Shown: piece by piece, positions 11,679 through 23,535 of the stretch
Numbering within the stretch: position 1 is the first letter of the stretch
Layout of the letters: each line of letters starts with the position of its first letter
Source of the DNA: Mesorhabditis belari
Lineage: Eukaryota; Nematoda; Chromadorea; Rhabditida; Rhabditidae
DNA: 64,000 nucleotides
Reading direction: 5' to 3'
Assembly: GCA_958450365.1 (NCBI GenBank)
Contig: CAUEEP010000740.1
Location: 797,501-861,500 of the forward strand
Position numbers and translations under genes: made by a program
Notes under the pieces: model-generated
Told to the model about the DNA's origin: nothing
What the model saw: only the letters and a program-made list of their open reading frames with translations
Databases searched by the model: none

Positions 11679-12997
11679 ATGTGGAGATTGAGATTTCTTT
11701 TCGCATTTCTCGTTTTTATTGCCACACTCAGGGCTTGGACAATTGAAGGTAATGTTTGGGAAAGATTGGAAAAAGGTGAAGAAGTGAATGATTTATGATC
11801 ATTTGATGATTGCAATAGTATCTTATTGTAGAGTGTTTAGTTGAAGAAGACGTTTTCTAAAACATGTCAACTTCTGAAGTCTTGTTTCTAACTTTATCCA
11901 ATCTATTCTACGTTTGGTTTTTGTTTCACAAAGAGTATCAAAAGATATAAAGTAAAGTCCATAACTCAAAGACACAAAAAGTAGATTGATTAGATGTAGA
12001 GGCAAGTTTACGGTAGCTTTTAAAAGATAACAGATTACTGTAGCTTTTTGGAGACACGATGGAGACAGAAAGCGCATTCTTTGAGTGAACTCCAATTCAA
12101 GGATACTGTGGAATCAAAATGGAATCTTTGAAATATTTTGTAGAATCTACGTAGAAAAAAAATCAAGGATTTAAGTCTATAATATAAATGTGAAATAAAG
12201 CTTTTTAACGAGAAAGTAGAAATAGTCGGTGGTAAGTAGAAGACGATTGATCGGGAAGCCTTTGAGATGAAGGGGATTTGAAGGGCCCTTTCCCCTCTGA
12301 TTTTCCCCTCTTTCTCAATCATTGTCACTCTATCAGACAGTCTTTTCCCCCATTTCTTCCCCTTTCCTCAAATTTTTCTCCACTTTTTTCAACAACAGTA
12401 TGGTCCACTTGAGTCGATTCCTTTCCCCCAACATCTCTTTACCTACTGACCCATCCCATCATCCCCCTTTCGAAATGATACAGTTTTTCTTCACCAAAAC
12501 TCATCTTTATCTCAAGAACACGTGAAAGTGTTATGAAAGGATTGTTTTTCGAAAATAGTTCATAAAACAAACTCATTTCAAAGAGTATTTCCAGGTCCAT
12601 CAGATATTGTTTCGGGAGCGTCAGCAAGATCGGCTCATGAAGCGAATCTCTTGAGAAATCGATTGATCAAGGTTTAAAATGAGTTTTTCTATGTATCAAT
12701 GTTAGGTTCTTCCACATAAAATAAGATACTGACTGTTATGCTAGTATTTCATCTGACTGTTATGCTAATATTTCAATGTGAATAGTTTCTATACTTTACA
12801 AAATTCTAAAAGCATACTTGGATCAGGAATCTTACAAAAGCTCTAGAGTAAGCCAGTCCAAGCAAGCTGGACCTGACTTGGAAAAGATCAATTTTAAATT
12901 GATTAATCTTTTTTCATTTCAGGCTATGTTTCATGTTGATCCGAATGGCCCGACTCAATGGATAAGAAAGTGGAGATCGACCAGTGATCAAATGTGA
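11679..12997 (+). CDS. Small secreted protein of unknown function
   Basis: Three exons (11679-11748, 12595-12671, 12923-12997) with canonical splice sites in consistent phase encode 73 residues. Residues 1 to about 19 form a clear signal peptide (MWRLRFLFAFLVFIATLRA). The mature part is basic and short, with no cysteines, no amidation Gly and no clear dibasic cleavage pair. It ends QWIRKWRSTSDQM. An AATAAAT follows the stop near 13015. The long first intron (846 bases) contains a copy of the dispersed foldback family near 11840-12060. Function is unknown. It may be a peptide hormone or a fast-evolving secreted effector, but nothing in the sequence decides this. Confidence 0.72.
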
Positions 12998-13760
12998 CAT
13001 TTGTTTCTTCGAATGAATAAATCTTTTTTTTGTCAAACATCTTCATACGTTTATCTAACGTTTATCTAACGTCAAAGTTTTAGTCCCAAAATTCTCAAGC
13101 CAAATCACTTTGACTAATTGAGATGATTCTAAAGCTTACATCCTGAAAAGTAAACTCCTGAAAAGTTTATTCAAAAGGGTAACCCAAATCAAGAGGGGTC
13201 AATTCGGAGGGAAATCAAAAGCATTTCAAAGGATAAAATTGAATTCGAGCGGATCTCTGAGGGGCAAAGAGCCATGAAATGGATGATCGAATCATTGAAT
13301 GGCCGATCTTTCTCTCCTCTTCCCACACTCACCTCAAATCTTTTCTTTGTTGTTGTATAAATGTCACAAGTTCCTCGAAAATCCCCTTTTTTTATCATTT
13401 TCTCGGCTTTTTTCGAAAAGTTGACACCTTTTCCAAATTTGATCACGGCTTTGCAAGAGATTCTTTGTTGATAGGTTTAAAAAAGGATTCGAAACGTCAA
13501 AAGATTTGGCAACAAGATTTGAGATAGCTGTTCATACTTGAAATCAAATAGCACGTGCTTTAGTTTTACTTCAAACTTAGATAGAAACACATCTTTTCTG
13601 GTACACTCAACTCTCACTTTCTCATCCGACAAAACCTTTTGAGTGTGCTAAAGAGGATGTGTTTGCACTTTTACGCACAAAGAAGAAATCTTGAATTCTT
13701 AAAATTAACAATTCGGCTTTTTTGATCCTGGTTTGAGCCTGGCTGAAACTTTTTAAGAAA
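12998..13760. other. Spacer left of the rRNA fragment
   Basis: AT-rich spacer after the small secreted gene. No exon-like frame with supporting splice sites was found. Confidence 0.4.
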
Positions 13761-14272
13761 GTTTCAGCTTTGCAACCATACTACTCCCGGAACCGGAAGT
13801 CTTTCGTTTCCGGGAAGCTATCAGAATATCGGAATAAACCAGACAAATCGCTCCACCAACTAAGAACGGCCATGCACCACCAACCACCGAATCAAGAAAG
13901 AGCTCTCAGTCTCTCAATCCTTACAGTGTCCGGGCCGGGTGAGTTTTCCCGTGTTGAGTCAAATCAAGCCGCAGGCTCCACTCCCTGGTGGTGCGATTCC
14001 GTCAATTCCTTTAAGTTTCAGCTTTGCAACCATACTACCCCCGGAACCGGAAGTCTTTCGTTTCCGGGAAGCTCCCCGGCAAGGCGGTAAAACCACCACC
14101 GGATCGCTAGATGGTATCGTTTACGGTCAGAACTACGGCGGTATCTAATCGCCTTCGAACCTCTGACTTTCGTTCTTGATTAATGAAGACATTCTTGGCA
14201 AATGCTTTCGCTTTAGTTCGTCACGCTACGGTCCATGAATTTCACCTCTCGCGTAGCGGTACGCATGCCTTA
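13761..14272 (-). pseudogene. Partial 18S rRNA sequence, minus strand, internally duplicated
   Basis: On the minus strand the sequence is recognisable small-subunit rRNA. It includes GGTGAAATTCATGGACC, CATTTGCCAAGAATGTCTTC, the universal AAAGGAATTGACGGAATCG block, GCGGCTTGATTTGACTCA and GGTGGTGCATGGCCGTTC. About 500 bases of the 3' half are present and the rest of the gene is absent. After the block ending TTTATTCCGATA the sequence jumps back to a second copy of a segment already used: 13762-13819 duplicates 14015-14073 with few differences. It is therefore a rearranged fragment and not a functional rDNA unit. Confidence 0.92.
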
Positions 14273-17063
14273 AAAGTTTCAGTCTTAATCTTTCTTAAAA
14301 ATTTCAAATTTTGTTTAAATTTTCAAACCCGTTCATCACGAAAGTTTGAAAGAGTTCAAAAAAACCCCTTCATTACGCAATATTATTGAACTTCTACTCG
14401 CAATATCATGAATATTATGAATGCAAACTTCCGACATCACCAGAATTTGTTGAAAAGGGGTAAAAGAATTGGAGTAATCAGTTATATTTTGTTTTGCAAA
14501 AAGTTAGAAGGGGTAACAAGTACACAAAGTTTCAAGGGAAAGTTGATGAATTGAAAGAAAAAAGGAAAAGAAAGAGGAAGTGGGGGGAATTACCCCAAGG
14601 GATTGGATTCGAATGGAATAGAAAGGAATCGGAGGAGAGACATTCAATCATCAACACTCTTCCTTAACAGAAAACACACTTCACCCAAACTTGTTACATG
14701 GTTTGTTTTTAGAGATTTTAAGGACTAGAGTTGGCACATGTCCAGAGAAAGGCTCACCCTAGTTGGCAAATCCCAAGAGAATTTTGCAAAATTCAAAAAG
14801 TTGATCAAAGCATAAAAGTTCGAACCCAACCTAAGATTATAGTTAATCCAAATATGGTCTAACAGTATTTTAGTTTAGAATCTAATAAGTTTCAGACTAT
14901 GTGCCAACTAAGAATGTTTTCCAACAGGGCCTAGGGCCAAGCCAGGTCAAGGTCTGGCTTCCGGCAGGCTCAGAGACATTACGGGCTTGGTCTGCAATAA
15001 GCTATAAAGTCATGCAAGATCAGGACTTGATTTGTGTGTTCTCACTCCAAAAACTTTCATTTCATTCAACTTTTCTCCGTTCGAATCCACAAAATCTCAT
15101 TTTGTAGACTTTTCAGAAAAGGAATTTGGCTTTGCTAGCAGAAACAGTTTACTAAAACTGCTTACGTTAATGAACAGAATGAAATTTTCGTTTAAAAATT
15201 CTACTTTTATACCCACAGAATACAGTAACCCAAAATACGACATGACCAAGCTATTCAGTTTACAAAATAGGAAACACAAAGTCTACAAAATCAACCAATA
15301 AATTTGACCCAATAAACCGATCCAATAAACTTGCCTTTGGAACAACTCTGTTTCAAACTCTTTCAATTTTTTAGCCTTTAAACCCTTTTGTTTCATAATA
15401 CCACAAAAACATCAGCCTCGATGACGACTACTTGCTTATTTTTGCCTATACCTTTGAATCAATTGACTTTGAGTTGAGGCAGACTAGTGTAGTAGCGGAG
15501 CTTAATTTGTATTTAATATACCAGCTTAATTTGACACCAATTGATTATTCTTTTCGTAACTCATTCAATCACCTTTTGAGTCACCTATAGAAATTTGCAT
15601 TATATGTAGTACCTAGTCTTCCAAGAAAACCATCAATCCCTTTTCAACTACTCAAGTCTATGCTTTTTCGTGGGAAACTCAAAAACTAAGCTAGGTCCAT
15701 ATTCGTGAATGCTTGACGTATCTAAAGATGTGTCCAAAAAAAGGAGGGAATTCTTCTCTCGAAACACAACAAGCCTCAAACAAAAAGATGTCACTCATTG
15801 AAGGAGGATTGACATTCGAAAAAAAGAGGAAAGGAGAAGGAAACCTTGAAGAGAGAGGTTGATGGGTTGAGGGGAAGGAATGGCGAATGTTGGCCCTTCA
15901 GCCCAAAAATGGAATGGGGTGTTGTAGCTCTTAAATCATTCATTGATCCTTTCTCTTCCCTCAAATATCCTCATTCCTTTCATTGACATCCTCATGGGAA
16001 TCTTTAGATCATTTCCGTCTTTTCCTTCAATCATTTTTGTCCTTGGAATGGTTCAGAATGTTGATGTTGATGAATTTCGTGTCTTTTTTAAAATATTCGA
16101 TGCATCCAAGCAACATTCTGGTTGTCTTTTCGAGACACTCATTCAAATTTGAGATTTCTAAATAAAATGACATAGCGCTGGGATTTTTTGGGCCTTCAAA
16201 TAGAATCACTCAGTTTTTCAGATGTTGCAAGCATCTTAAAACTAATCAGAAAAGGTACTGAGGTGTCGTTCTTGAATTTTTAACTCTATTGGATACGACA
16301 ACCTTTTCAGATATAGATTTTGGAAGTGATTTTTGAAGTACCCGGATGTAATCCTTTTCTCTAGTATCTCTTGAAGCTCTACGAAGAACAAAGTAGAAAA
16401 AGTGTTATACCAGAAAATGAAATCATCGACAATAAATTGAAAGTGGAAGAGTCTCTTTTTGAGAAGAATCAACAACTTGGATAATCTTTTCTTTTCTTTA
16501 ACCCATTCTTTTATGCACCGTATCCTTTTCTTTTCAAATCTTTTCACAATTTCTTCTTCTTTTTTTCTGATCGAATTGTTGGAAGAGATCCCTTGGAACC
16601 CCGCCCCTTCCCCCTTGAACCTCGCCTTCTCTTCTCCCTTAAATCCTTCCCTCAAAATTCTCAAATCCGGATTTTGTCTGAAGACCTCAAACTTTTACAC
16701 GAGTTTCTAATTGCTTGAGAATTTTAAGTTTTCCCATTTCTTGTCTCGTAGTTTTGATCTCCTTGATCTCCTTGATCAAAGGCATTTGAATTATCTCCGC
16801 ATTTTTATGCCCGATTAAGTCTATTTCCATTTGTACCTGAGTACTGGTGACTCTCATTAATACATTAATAGTATAAACGCTAAAAATTTGCATATAAACA
16901 CTTTACTCAAAGTCTAGAACAGGCTACAATAGTCTTCGCTTTACCCCAAATACGCTACTAAAGCTTATTTCGACACTCTAACGAATTTTAGCGTTTATAC
17001 TAATTGTTTGTAGTGTTGGTAATATTCGATATTCGTTCAAGCACTCAATTCCCCAATTTCAGG
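14273..17063. other. Intergenic region upstream of the FLP gene
   Basis: About 2.8 kb without a supportable gene. It contains low-complexity purine/pyrimidine stretches (15770-15880, 16490-16640) and a dispersed GGCCAGG/GCCTGGC-like fragment near 14930-14970. It is probably the upstream regulatory region of the neuropeptide gene, but no specific element can be named. Confidence 0.4.
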
Positions 17064-19181
17064 ATGAACTGGAGTGGGGTTTTTCTTTTCCTTTTCAGCG
17101 TACTCTTCACCATCGCGCGGAGTCAACAGGTAAGCATTTCAATCATCAGAACACAGCCTTTAATCCAAAATCTACTTACTAGTAAGTTAATAAGTTCATC
17201 ATATTCAAATATCTCAACCAAAAGCTTGTTCAATATGTTCAATCATAAGTTACGAAGCCAAAACATATTTTGACTCTTCTGTCGTAGACATCCCATTGTC
17301 CCCCACTCGCAACATCTCCGTCTAAATTCTCCCAACAAATTGAATATATTATTTTTGGCTTGGCAAAAGAAGAGCAAGGAGCTTTAGTTGTTCAACTCCA
17401 AAAATCATTGATGATGAGCAAAGGGAATGAAATTGGGAAGAAAGGGGAAAGAATGGGAGAAGAAGTGCACATCCATTCACTCTGATTAGTTCACCAACAA
17501 ATTTTTACCCTCACTAGCAATTCTCATTTCCGAGATTGAGCAACGGGAACACGATTGACTAAACAGAGAAGAAATAGAATCATCAATCATCTCTTTGGTG
17601 GATGAAATCATGTGGAAGCTATAGCTGCAATAGTTATTGCAATTGACCTGGAAAAGTTCAGCTTTGCTCTAATCCTACATAGATACCTTTGGATCCTATC
17701 TCTATATTATAATAGTTGCTCTTTAGCGACTATTCGGTTTACTGTAATATCCATTAATTGCGTTATGGGTTACGGTAGATGAGCCACGGTTTAAACTGCC
17801 TACCCGAGTGGATATTTGAAAAAGTCTGCAAGTAAGATAGGGTGAGGTTTTTGAAAACGATAAGCCTCGAGTTCTAAAATAGCATAAGTTTTCATATAGC
17901 TTCATTTTTGAAGCAATGAATCTAGCTGTAATTTATCTTATTGTAGCCAGAAATTAGGTTTAGCTAGTCAGAATTAGTCTCCATTACTGCGCTACTAAAT
18001 TTTCAATTCTACGTGCCTTCGTACCATCATTGGCTCTCGTTTAACCTTTCAAAACATCCGTCTTTCTAAAGCTGTAGAGGAAAAAAGCCATTGAGAAACG
18101 GATATGTCGATGTTGAGAGGACGTTTCTCTTGAAAAGAAAAGGAATCATTGACATCGAAATGAGAATGAGAATTAGAAAGAAAATATTGAGAAAAGGGAA
18201 AAAGGCGAAATCTTTTTGGGGGAAAAATTTCCTCGATTTATTATCGATGAAGAGGTCATTATTTATTCACTCAAAAATCGCCCCAAATCTCTCCCAATAT
18301 TTTCTCCAATATTTTTTCCAAATTGGAAGAGTTAGGCGGAAAGCTTTCGTCTTTTAAAATGTCAATCTTGATGGCAAAAATAGAAAACGGTCGTCATTTT
18401 TATGGATTGACGAGTAATGTCTGAGGGTAATACCAAACAAAACTTTGCACTAATCTCTCTTTTGAAAAGAAAAGAAAAAGAAATTTGAGATTAATCTCTT
18501 TTAAACAAAACTTTTGTCGAATTGACAGAAGTTTTGTTTCTTTGCAAAAATTTAGAAATTGGGGAAAGGAATGAACCAGGAAATTTTGAGGGAGAATTGA
18601 TCTGGAAAATTCAGAAATTCATTCATTTTTTTGCAAAATTTAGACTTTGGGCGAGTTGTGCGAGAAGACGGCCGAGACGAGGGAATTGTGTAATTATTTG
18701 TTGAGACCGATTGATGAGATCACGGAAAACAATCAGCATGGACAGGTTGGGGAAGAAAATCGATTTGCAAATAGAATATGTAATTTCTAAAATGTCAATA
18801 TATGATTTGTCAATCATCGAAAATTTTCGTAATCTCAACAAAACTACCGTTTACAGTAATCCCTTGACTTGTTCTAGCTCTGTTTGACAGTTCCATACCC
18901 AGCAATTGTCAAATCTTAAACCTACAAGCAAAAGAATTTTTCTATGTTTATCTTTTCAGCCAGAGAAGCGAAAGGCGTCATTTATTCGATTCGGAAAGCG
19001 ATCGGCTCCTCAAGTAAAGCATTTTGCAAAAGATTGTTGCTTTTCAAGAGCCCAAGAAACGACAAAAGTAAATAGTATTTTATTCTAGAATCTCGAATCG
19101 ATGAGCGAATTCGACGAGGGATATCCATCGTCATTCATCGCTAAACGGAAAGCCTCATTCATCCGCTTTGGACGGAAATGA
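17064..19181 (+). CDS. FMRFamide-like neuropeptide (FLP) precursor, two KASFIRF-amide copies
   Basis: Three exons (17064-17129, 18960-19013, 19089-19181) encode a 70-residue precursor. Residues 1-20 are a signal peptide (MNWSGVFLFLFSVLFTIARS). The chain carries KRKASFIRFGKR and, at the C-terminus, KRKASFIRFGRK. Both copies have flanking dibasic sites and a Gly amide donor, so the predicted products are ASFIRF-amide or KASFIRF-amide. A spacer of acidic/polar residues separates them. The ending resembles FLP peptides of the SFIRF/SAFVRF type (flp-4 and flp-17 of C. elegans), but I cannot assign an orthologue. The first intron is 1.83 kb, far longer than most here, and may hold regulatory sequence. 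Confidence 0.9.
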
Positions 19182-20354
19182 AATTGATGGTGAGAGCGCT
19201 GATTTATGAAAAGAAAACTTGGACTGATCTTATGAGAAAGAGCACTTGCCTAACGCATATAAAGTAATCTAACTGCTACTCGTAAAGGAAAAATTTAAGA
19301 TAACAAAGCAGACATACTGTAGAACTGGTTGATTACTGTAGCTTTCCAAAAAAAGGTGTCTTTTAGGAACGTATTGCTTGAGAGGAACAGTACTGTATTC
19401 AGCATTCAAATCCAAATCGTTTCAGTTGATCTCTCTCAACTATTCCCCTTATTTTTCTCCTCTCTCAAACTCAATTGCAGCACATCGATATGGGTTCTCA
19501 CAAAGCAACTACAACAGCAACAGATTTTGTTAGATATAGAAGATCGAATGTTTTTGCTTATTTGTGTAAAACAAATTCTTTTTTCTATATAAAGTGTTAC
19601 ATCAAGTTCACAATAAATTCTCCTCATTCAAACGAAGAATAAAGAGTTGTTAAATATTGAATTGGTGACAAGATTTTCAAAAAAAAACTATAGGTTTTCC
19701 AAAAGGGTTTCCCAAAATACGCTATTTCCTTGAAAAATCGACACAAAATATACAAATGACGTCAATTCTTTTGGATATTTTCGATCCAAAAAGAATCGGG
19801 TTTCTTTCGAAATAAAATGAAAATTGGATGAAGACAATGGGTGAAGGGGATTAAGCGAGAATTCGTTTCCTTTACAAAAGTTTTCTTTTGCCTTTCAGAG
19901 TTACGGAAAAACCTTTTCATATGAATAGAAATGATCTCAAAAAAGGATGATAATAGTGATGAAAAGAAAATAGAGAACCCCATTCCACAGAAAGGTTATC
20001 GGTGAGGGAATCAACTCCAAACAACAACTTACATCATCACTAATCAACTTGCAGATCTTTGGAAAAAAAACAAGAGAAATTATTGACTGAATATCTTGTT
20101 CCGAAAGCAAAAGCGCTTTGATTTTGGCTGTTTTCACCGATCGATTGACTATTTTTAACTCAATGGCAATACTGCCTCCTGGTTCTGTAATAAAATCATT
20201 GTATTTTTTTCTCAATTTTTGAGAGTTCAAAAAGTTTACGTCGTTTTAGAGACACCGCCCTTTGAAATTCTTTTTCATGTTGTTTTCATGTTGTTTTCAT
20301 TATTAGTATACACCAAGTTTTATTTTTTTCGTGTTTTTAGTTCTGGTCGCAGTG
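19182..20354. other. Spacer between the FLP and START-domain genes
   Basis: No supportable gene. It contains partial copies of the ACTGTAGCTTT-type dispersed repeat (about 19315-19390) and AT-rich sequence. A TTTTTAG ending at 20340 looks like the trans-splice acceptor of the next gene. Confidence 0.4.
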
Positions 20355-21515
20355 ATGGCTTGCGTGATGACAGAGGAACGCGCAAACTTCGAGGCTGTTG
20401 GAAAGCGGGCGATCGCCGATCTATGGAAGTACCACAATCATCCGGAGAACTTCCAATCCAGCAAGTTTTCTGAAGGCGACATCAAGGTCTACACAATGAA
20501 AAGTGACAACCCCGACTGTCCCGAGGATATCGCCAAAGCTTCCATCTCTCTAGAAGTAAGAGTTTTAGACCTTTATGGATATTAAAACGTGGTCTACTAG
20601 GGAATGGCAGATTTTCGCTAGTTGTGGTTTTCATATTATTGTCAGTCATCTTTAGTTACTTATTCTAGTAAAGACTATGCGTCAGTTATGGTATTCAAAG
20701 TGGCCGTTCAAAGTTTGACTTATTGTTGATCTTGCCGTTTCAATGCTGCTCTAAAAAGTTTCTCAAACAGTAATACAAGCCTCCTGACCGTGTAAAACCC
20801 TAATTAATTGGAGTAAAGTTGATGCTTGCTTATCAAGTGTATACGTTGTCATTCTAGGGCACTACTCTCAACCACGCACTTGCTCTGGTTTTGCCATGGA
20901 TGCCTTACAGACCGCAATGGGATGATCTTCTTGCAGTAAGAAAAATAGGTTTTTCCTAGCTTCATTTTTCTTTTAGCGAGCAAAGGTGCTCGGTGAGATT
21001 TCTCCTGCCATGAAGATCGTTCATCACGTGACTAAAAAGAAGACTCCATTGAGCGCTCGTGACTCGGTAGATGTGGTCTCCGTCGACGCTCGAAATAACG
21101 GATCAACTATCATCCTTGCTGCTCGCTCAGTTAAAATGGCCGACATGCCCGAACTCAAGGGTCACGTACGCACTTTTCAACATCTGGGAGGATTTGTGAT
21201 TCAAGATTGTGGAGAAGGTAACTAATTAATTACTGTATGAATCGTTTTTTAGCTGAGTAAACATTAGTTGAATTGTGCATAACCCATTGTCATGTTTCTA
21301 CTTTAGGAAAAATCGGCTTCGAGTTGTACTTCCACGGCGATTTGAAAGTCAGTGGGGGAATCCCTTTTGTGAAAAGCATTGTCGAGACGATCAAGCCCAA
21401 ATTTATGGTGGATATGGCCAAGAGCTTGCGCAAAGCTATTCGTGGTGTACCCGTTCTCCCAAGTGACATGCAGGACACATTAATCTACACAAACCTCACT
21501 GTCGATACTGAATAG
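20355..21515 (+). CDS. START-domain lipid-transfer protein
   Basis: Soluble lipid-binding protein of the StAR-related (START) superfamily. Four exons (20355-20555, 20858-20935, 20977-21217, 21307-21515) give 242 residues, essentially one START domain. Supporting motifs are the central HHVTKKKTPLSARDSVDVVS (compare the conserved SPRDFV block), a strand ending in TFQHLGGFVIQDC, and a C-terminal helix with GGIPFVKSIVETIKPKFM. I chose the ATG at 20355 because it lies 14 bases after a TTTTTAG with no in-frame ATG upstream, as expected for a spliced-leader gene. The ligand cannot be predicted. Confidence 0.88.
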
Positions 21516-21767
21516 TCATTTATCTGTGATTTACCAATTTTAGTGTGTTTGCATTTTGACAATTTGCGGTTGTGGATTATCAGCCTTGTAAATTTATGGT
21601 AAATAAATGATTCTTAACAAGACTTTTAATATGCAAAAGAATTATAAACTGCTTCTCATTTTTTCCTTACCTATTCGGAGATTGGTCGTATTTAGCGATT
21701 ACGTGTACAAGTTAAATCAGCCAAATTGGTCAATCTCTTCAATAGCCGGAACCCGAAACGAACTTTT

Positions 21768-22572
21768 GTGTCATTCATGTCATCTTGTCTGGAGAATGTT
21801 TGGGTAAGTTTTCACCCTAGTAGATTTTCATTATTAATTTAGCGTCAACAACAAATTTTAACGAATCGTGGGACACGTGTCCACTGAAATCTACCCGGGA
21901 AATATTCACGGGGAATTGGTAGTCGTGGGCAGTTGATTTTTTAAAATTATATACCATATGCTTCTTTTGCAATTGCTCTTTTCGATCATACGTGAGACGT
22001 AAGGAGTGGTGTCAATGGGCGAGCACTCAGTGTGGAAGGTAATGATTGATCTATACGTTGCATATACTCTGATTTTAGCACAAGGCTCTGAAGGGTTGCT
22101 TCAATTACCGCACAGTGCGAAATCGGTATATTTTAACAAATTTTCTCCTGGATTGATCTCGAATATTTTTAGACTATTGTTTATAATCGCTGCAATTTCT
22201 ATGAGACTCAACAGGTAAGTAAATCTTTTTGTTGATAAATAACTTTTTTGCATAGCCACCACCTAATCAAATCGATTGCACAACTACGCGATGCACCTCA
22301 GACGAGAATCTCCACACAACCGTCGCCACTCAATCGGTCAAAGGCTGGAAAACTGGGTTGAACAACTGGAAAGAAATGTGTGACGCGACTCCAAAGGGGT
22401 TTTGTTGAAAAATTTAGTCGCAGCGCTTTTGGATAAGGTAGTTGTTCTTGTATAAATTTGCTTAAATTTTGCCTTAGAATGTCTGCACGGCACATTGAAA
22501 CTCAGCAGCGGATCCACGTACCGCACTCCTTACTCAACCACTTGCAGATGTGCGGACGGCAGTGGGAAATAA
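21768..22572 (+). pseudogene. Unresolved Cys-rich secreted-like exons, possible pseudogene or misassembled gene
   Basis: A run of exon-like blocks with good splice sites but conflicting phases. They are about 21755-21805 (GECL), 21843-21920 (NESWDTCPLK), 21998-22039 (EWCQWASTQCG), 22080-22126 (HKALKGCFNYRT), 22163-22215 (TIVYNRCNFYETQ), 22257-22400 (a long block with IDCTTTRCTS and WKEMCDATPKG) and 22480-22572 (ECLHGTL to TTCRCADGSGK). The Cys-bearing frames look like one extracellular domain. At several junctions (after 21920, 22039 and 22126, and at the 22400 junction) the phase is off by one. A second chain with canonical splicing exists but has no recognisable character. I recognise no family. 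Confidence 0.35.
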
Positions 22573-22824
22573 ATCCGAGGTGAGTGGGTAAACAGTTAAC
22601 TTAATTTTTGTCAGTGGTAGTATAAACATGGTAGTATTATACTACTATTATACATGCCTAAATGAAATTTTGGTTAAATTAACATTAGAACTCGTATTTG
22701 AATATAAACATAACCTATCATGAATTCGATAAAAAGCTTTTCAATCATTTAAAGTCATTTTTATTCCGTCAACCACTTTTTCGGTAGGTATCTTTCTGTT
22801 TTCTTTCTATTTGTGCAAGTTTAG

Positions 22825-23535
22825 GCAATTGATGTGTATCAAAAGAAGAACAATCCAGCGGTGAGTTTTTGCGGAAAGCTTATCATTTTTTGCATTTTTA
22901 GGTTCCGTGTTCGACGCACTCAACGCACAATGTTGGTGAGCTGAAGAGTGACGAACGAAAGCTTTCAAAGGTTGAGGAGATTAAAAAAGAGGGTTGGCGG
23001 TTGATTCGCATTGATATTATTTGTTTTTGTAAGCCTGTCATCCAGAAAATCAATCTTTAATGGTTTTCTTATTTAGGGCACCTCTGACGGCACTTCATCG
23101 CAAGTCCTGAGAACGAACAAAGACAAAGTCACGCAACTGACCAACGAGAACAAGAAAGCTTCCGTCAAGAAAAGATTCGAAGTGCCAAAAAAAAGTTTGT
23201 TTTGAGATTAGTGGCTAAATTTGGGTGATTTTAGGTGAAGAAAGCCGAGGCCAAGGATCCGCAATATGATGTGAGTTTTGGTCACTTTACAGTTAAAAGT
23301 TCTTATTTTTTTTAGACCATGCATGGTTTGGGCAGCGACAATCTTTTTGCCAATGATGTTGGCGAGAAAAAGAAATCGTTGAGGCAACAAAATAAGGTAG
23401 ATATATTCGGTTTATATTCCGTAGCAGTGAACCTGGCACATGTTTGACTTCATTGTTTCCTTACAGGTTCCGAAAGACGACGACGATGATGCCGATTATG
23501 TTTGCCTCGCCGAAATGAAAGATGACGACTTTTGA
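22825..23535 (+). CDS. Hydrophilic, acid-tailed protein segment (3' exons of an unresolved gene)
   Basis: Six exons keep phase 0 throughout: about 22826-22860, 22902-23000 (or shorter), 23077-23181, 23236-23271, 23316-23397 and 23468-23535. They encode a charged chain (AIDVYQKKNNPA, then VPCSTHSTHNVGELK, and TMHGLGSDNLFANDV) ending DDDDDADYVCLAEMKDDDF. Tyr-containing motifs YDTM and YVCL could be phosphorylation or sorting sites in a cytoplasmic tail. They may be the 3' part of the gene whose Cys-rich exons lie just upstream, but the joining exon could not be resolved. No family recognised. Confidence 0.45.

Noticed and set aside
13770..14148. ORFs of about 70-106 codons
   Set aside because: They are translations of the reverse strand of 18S rRNA.
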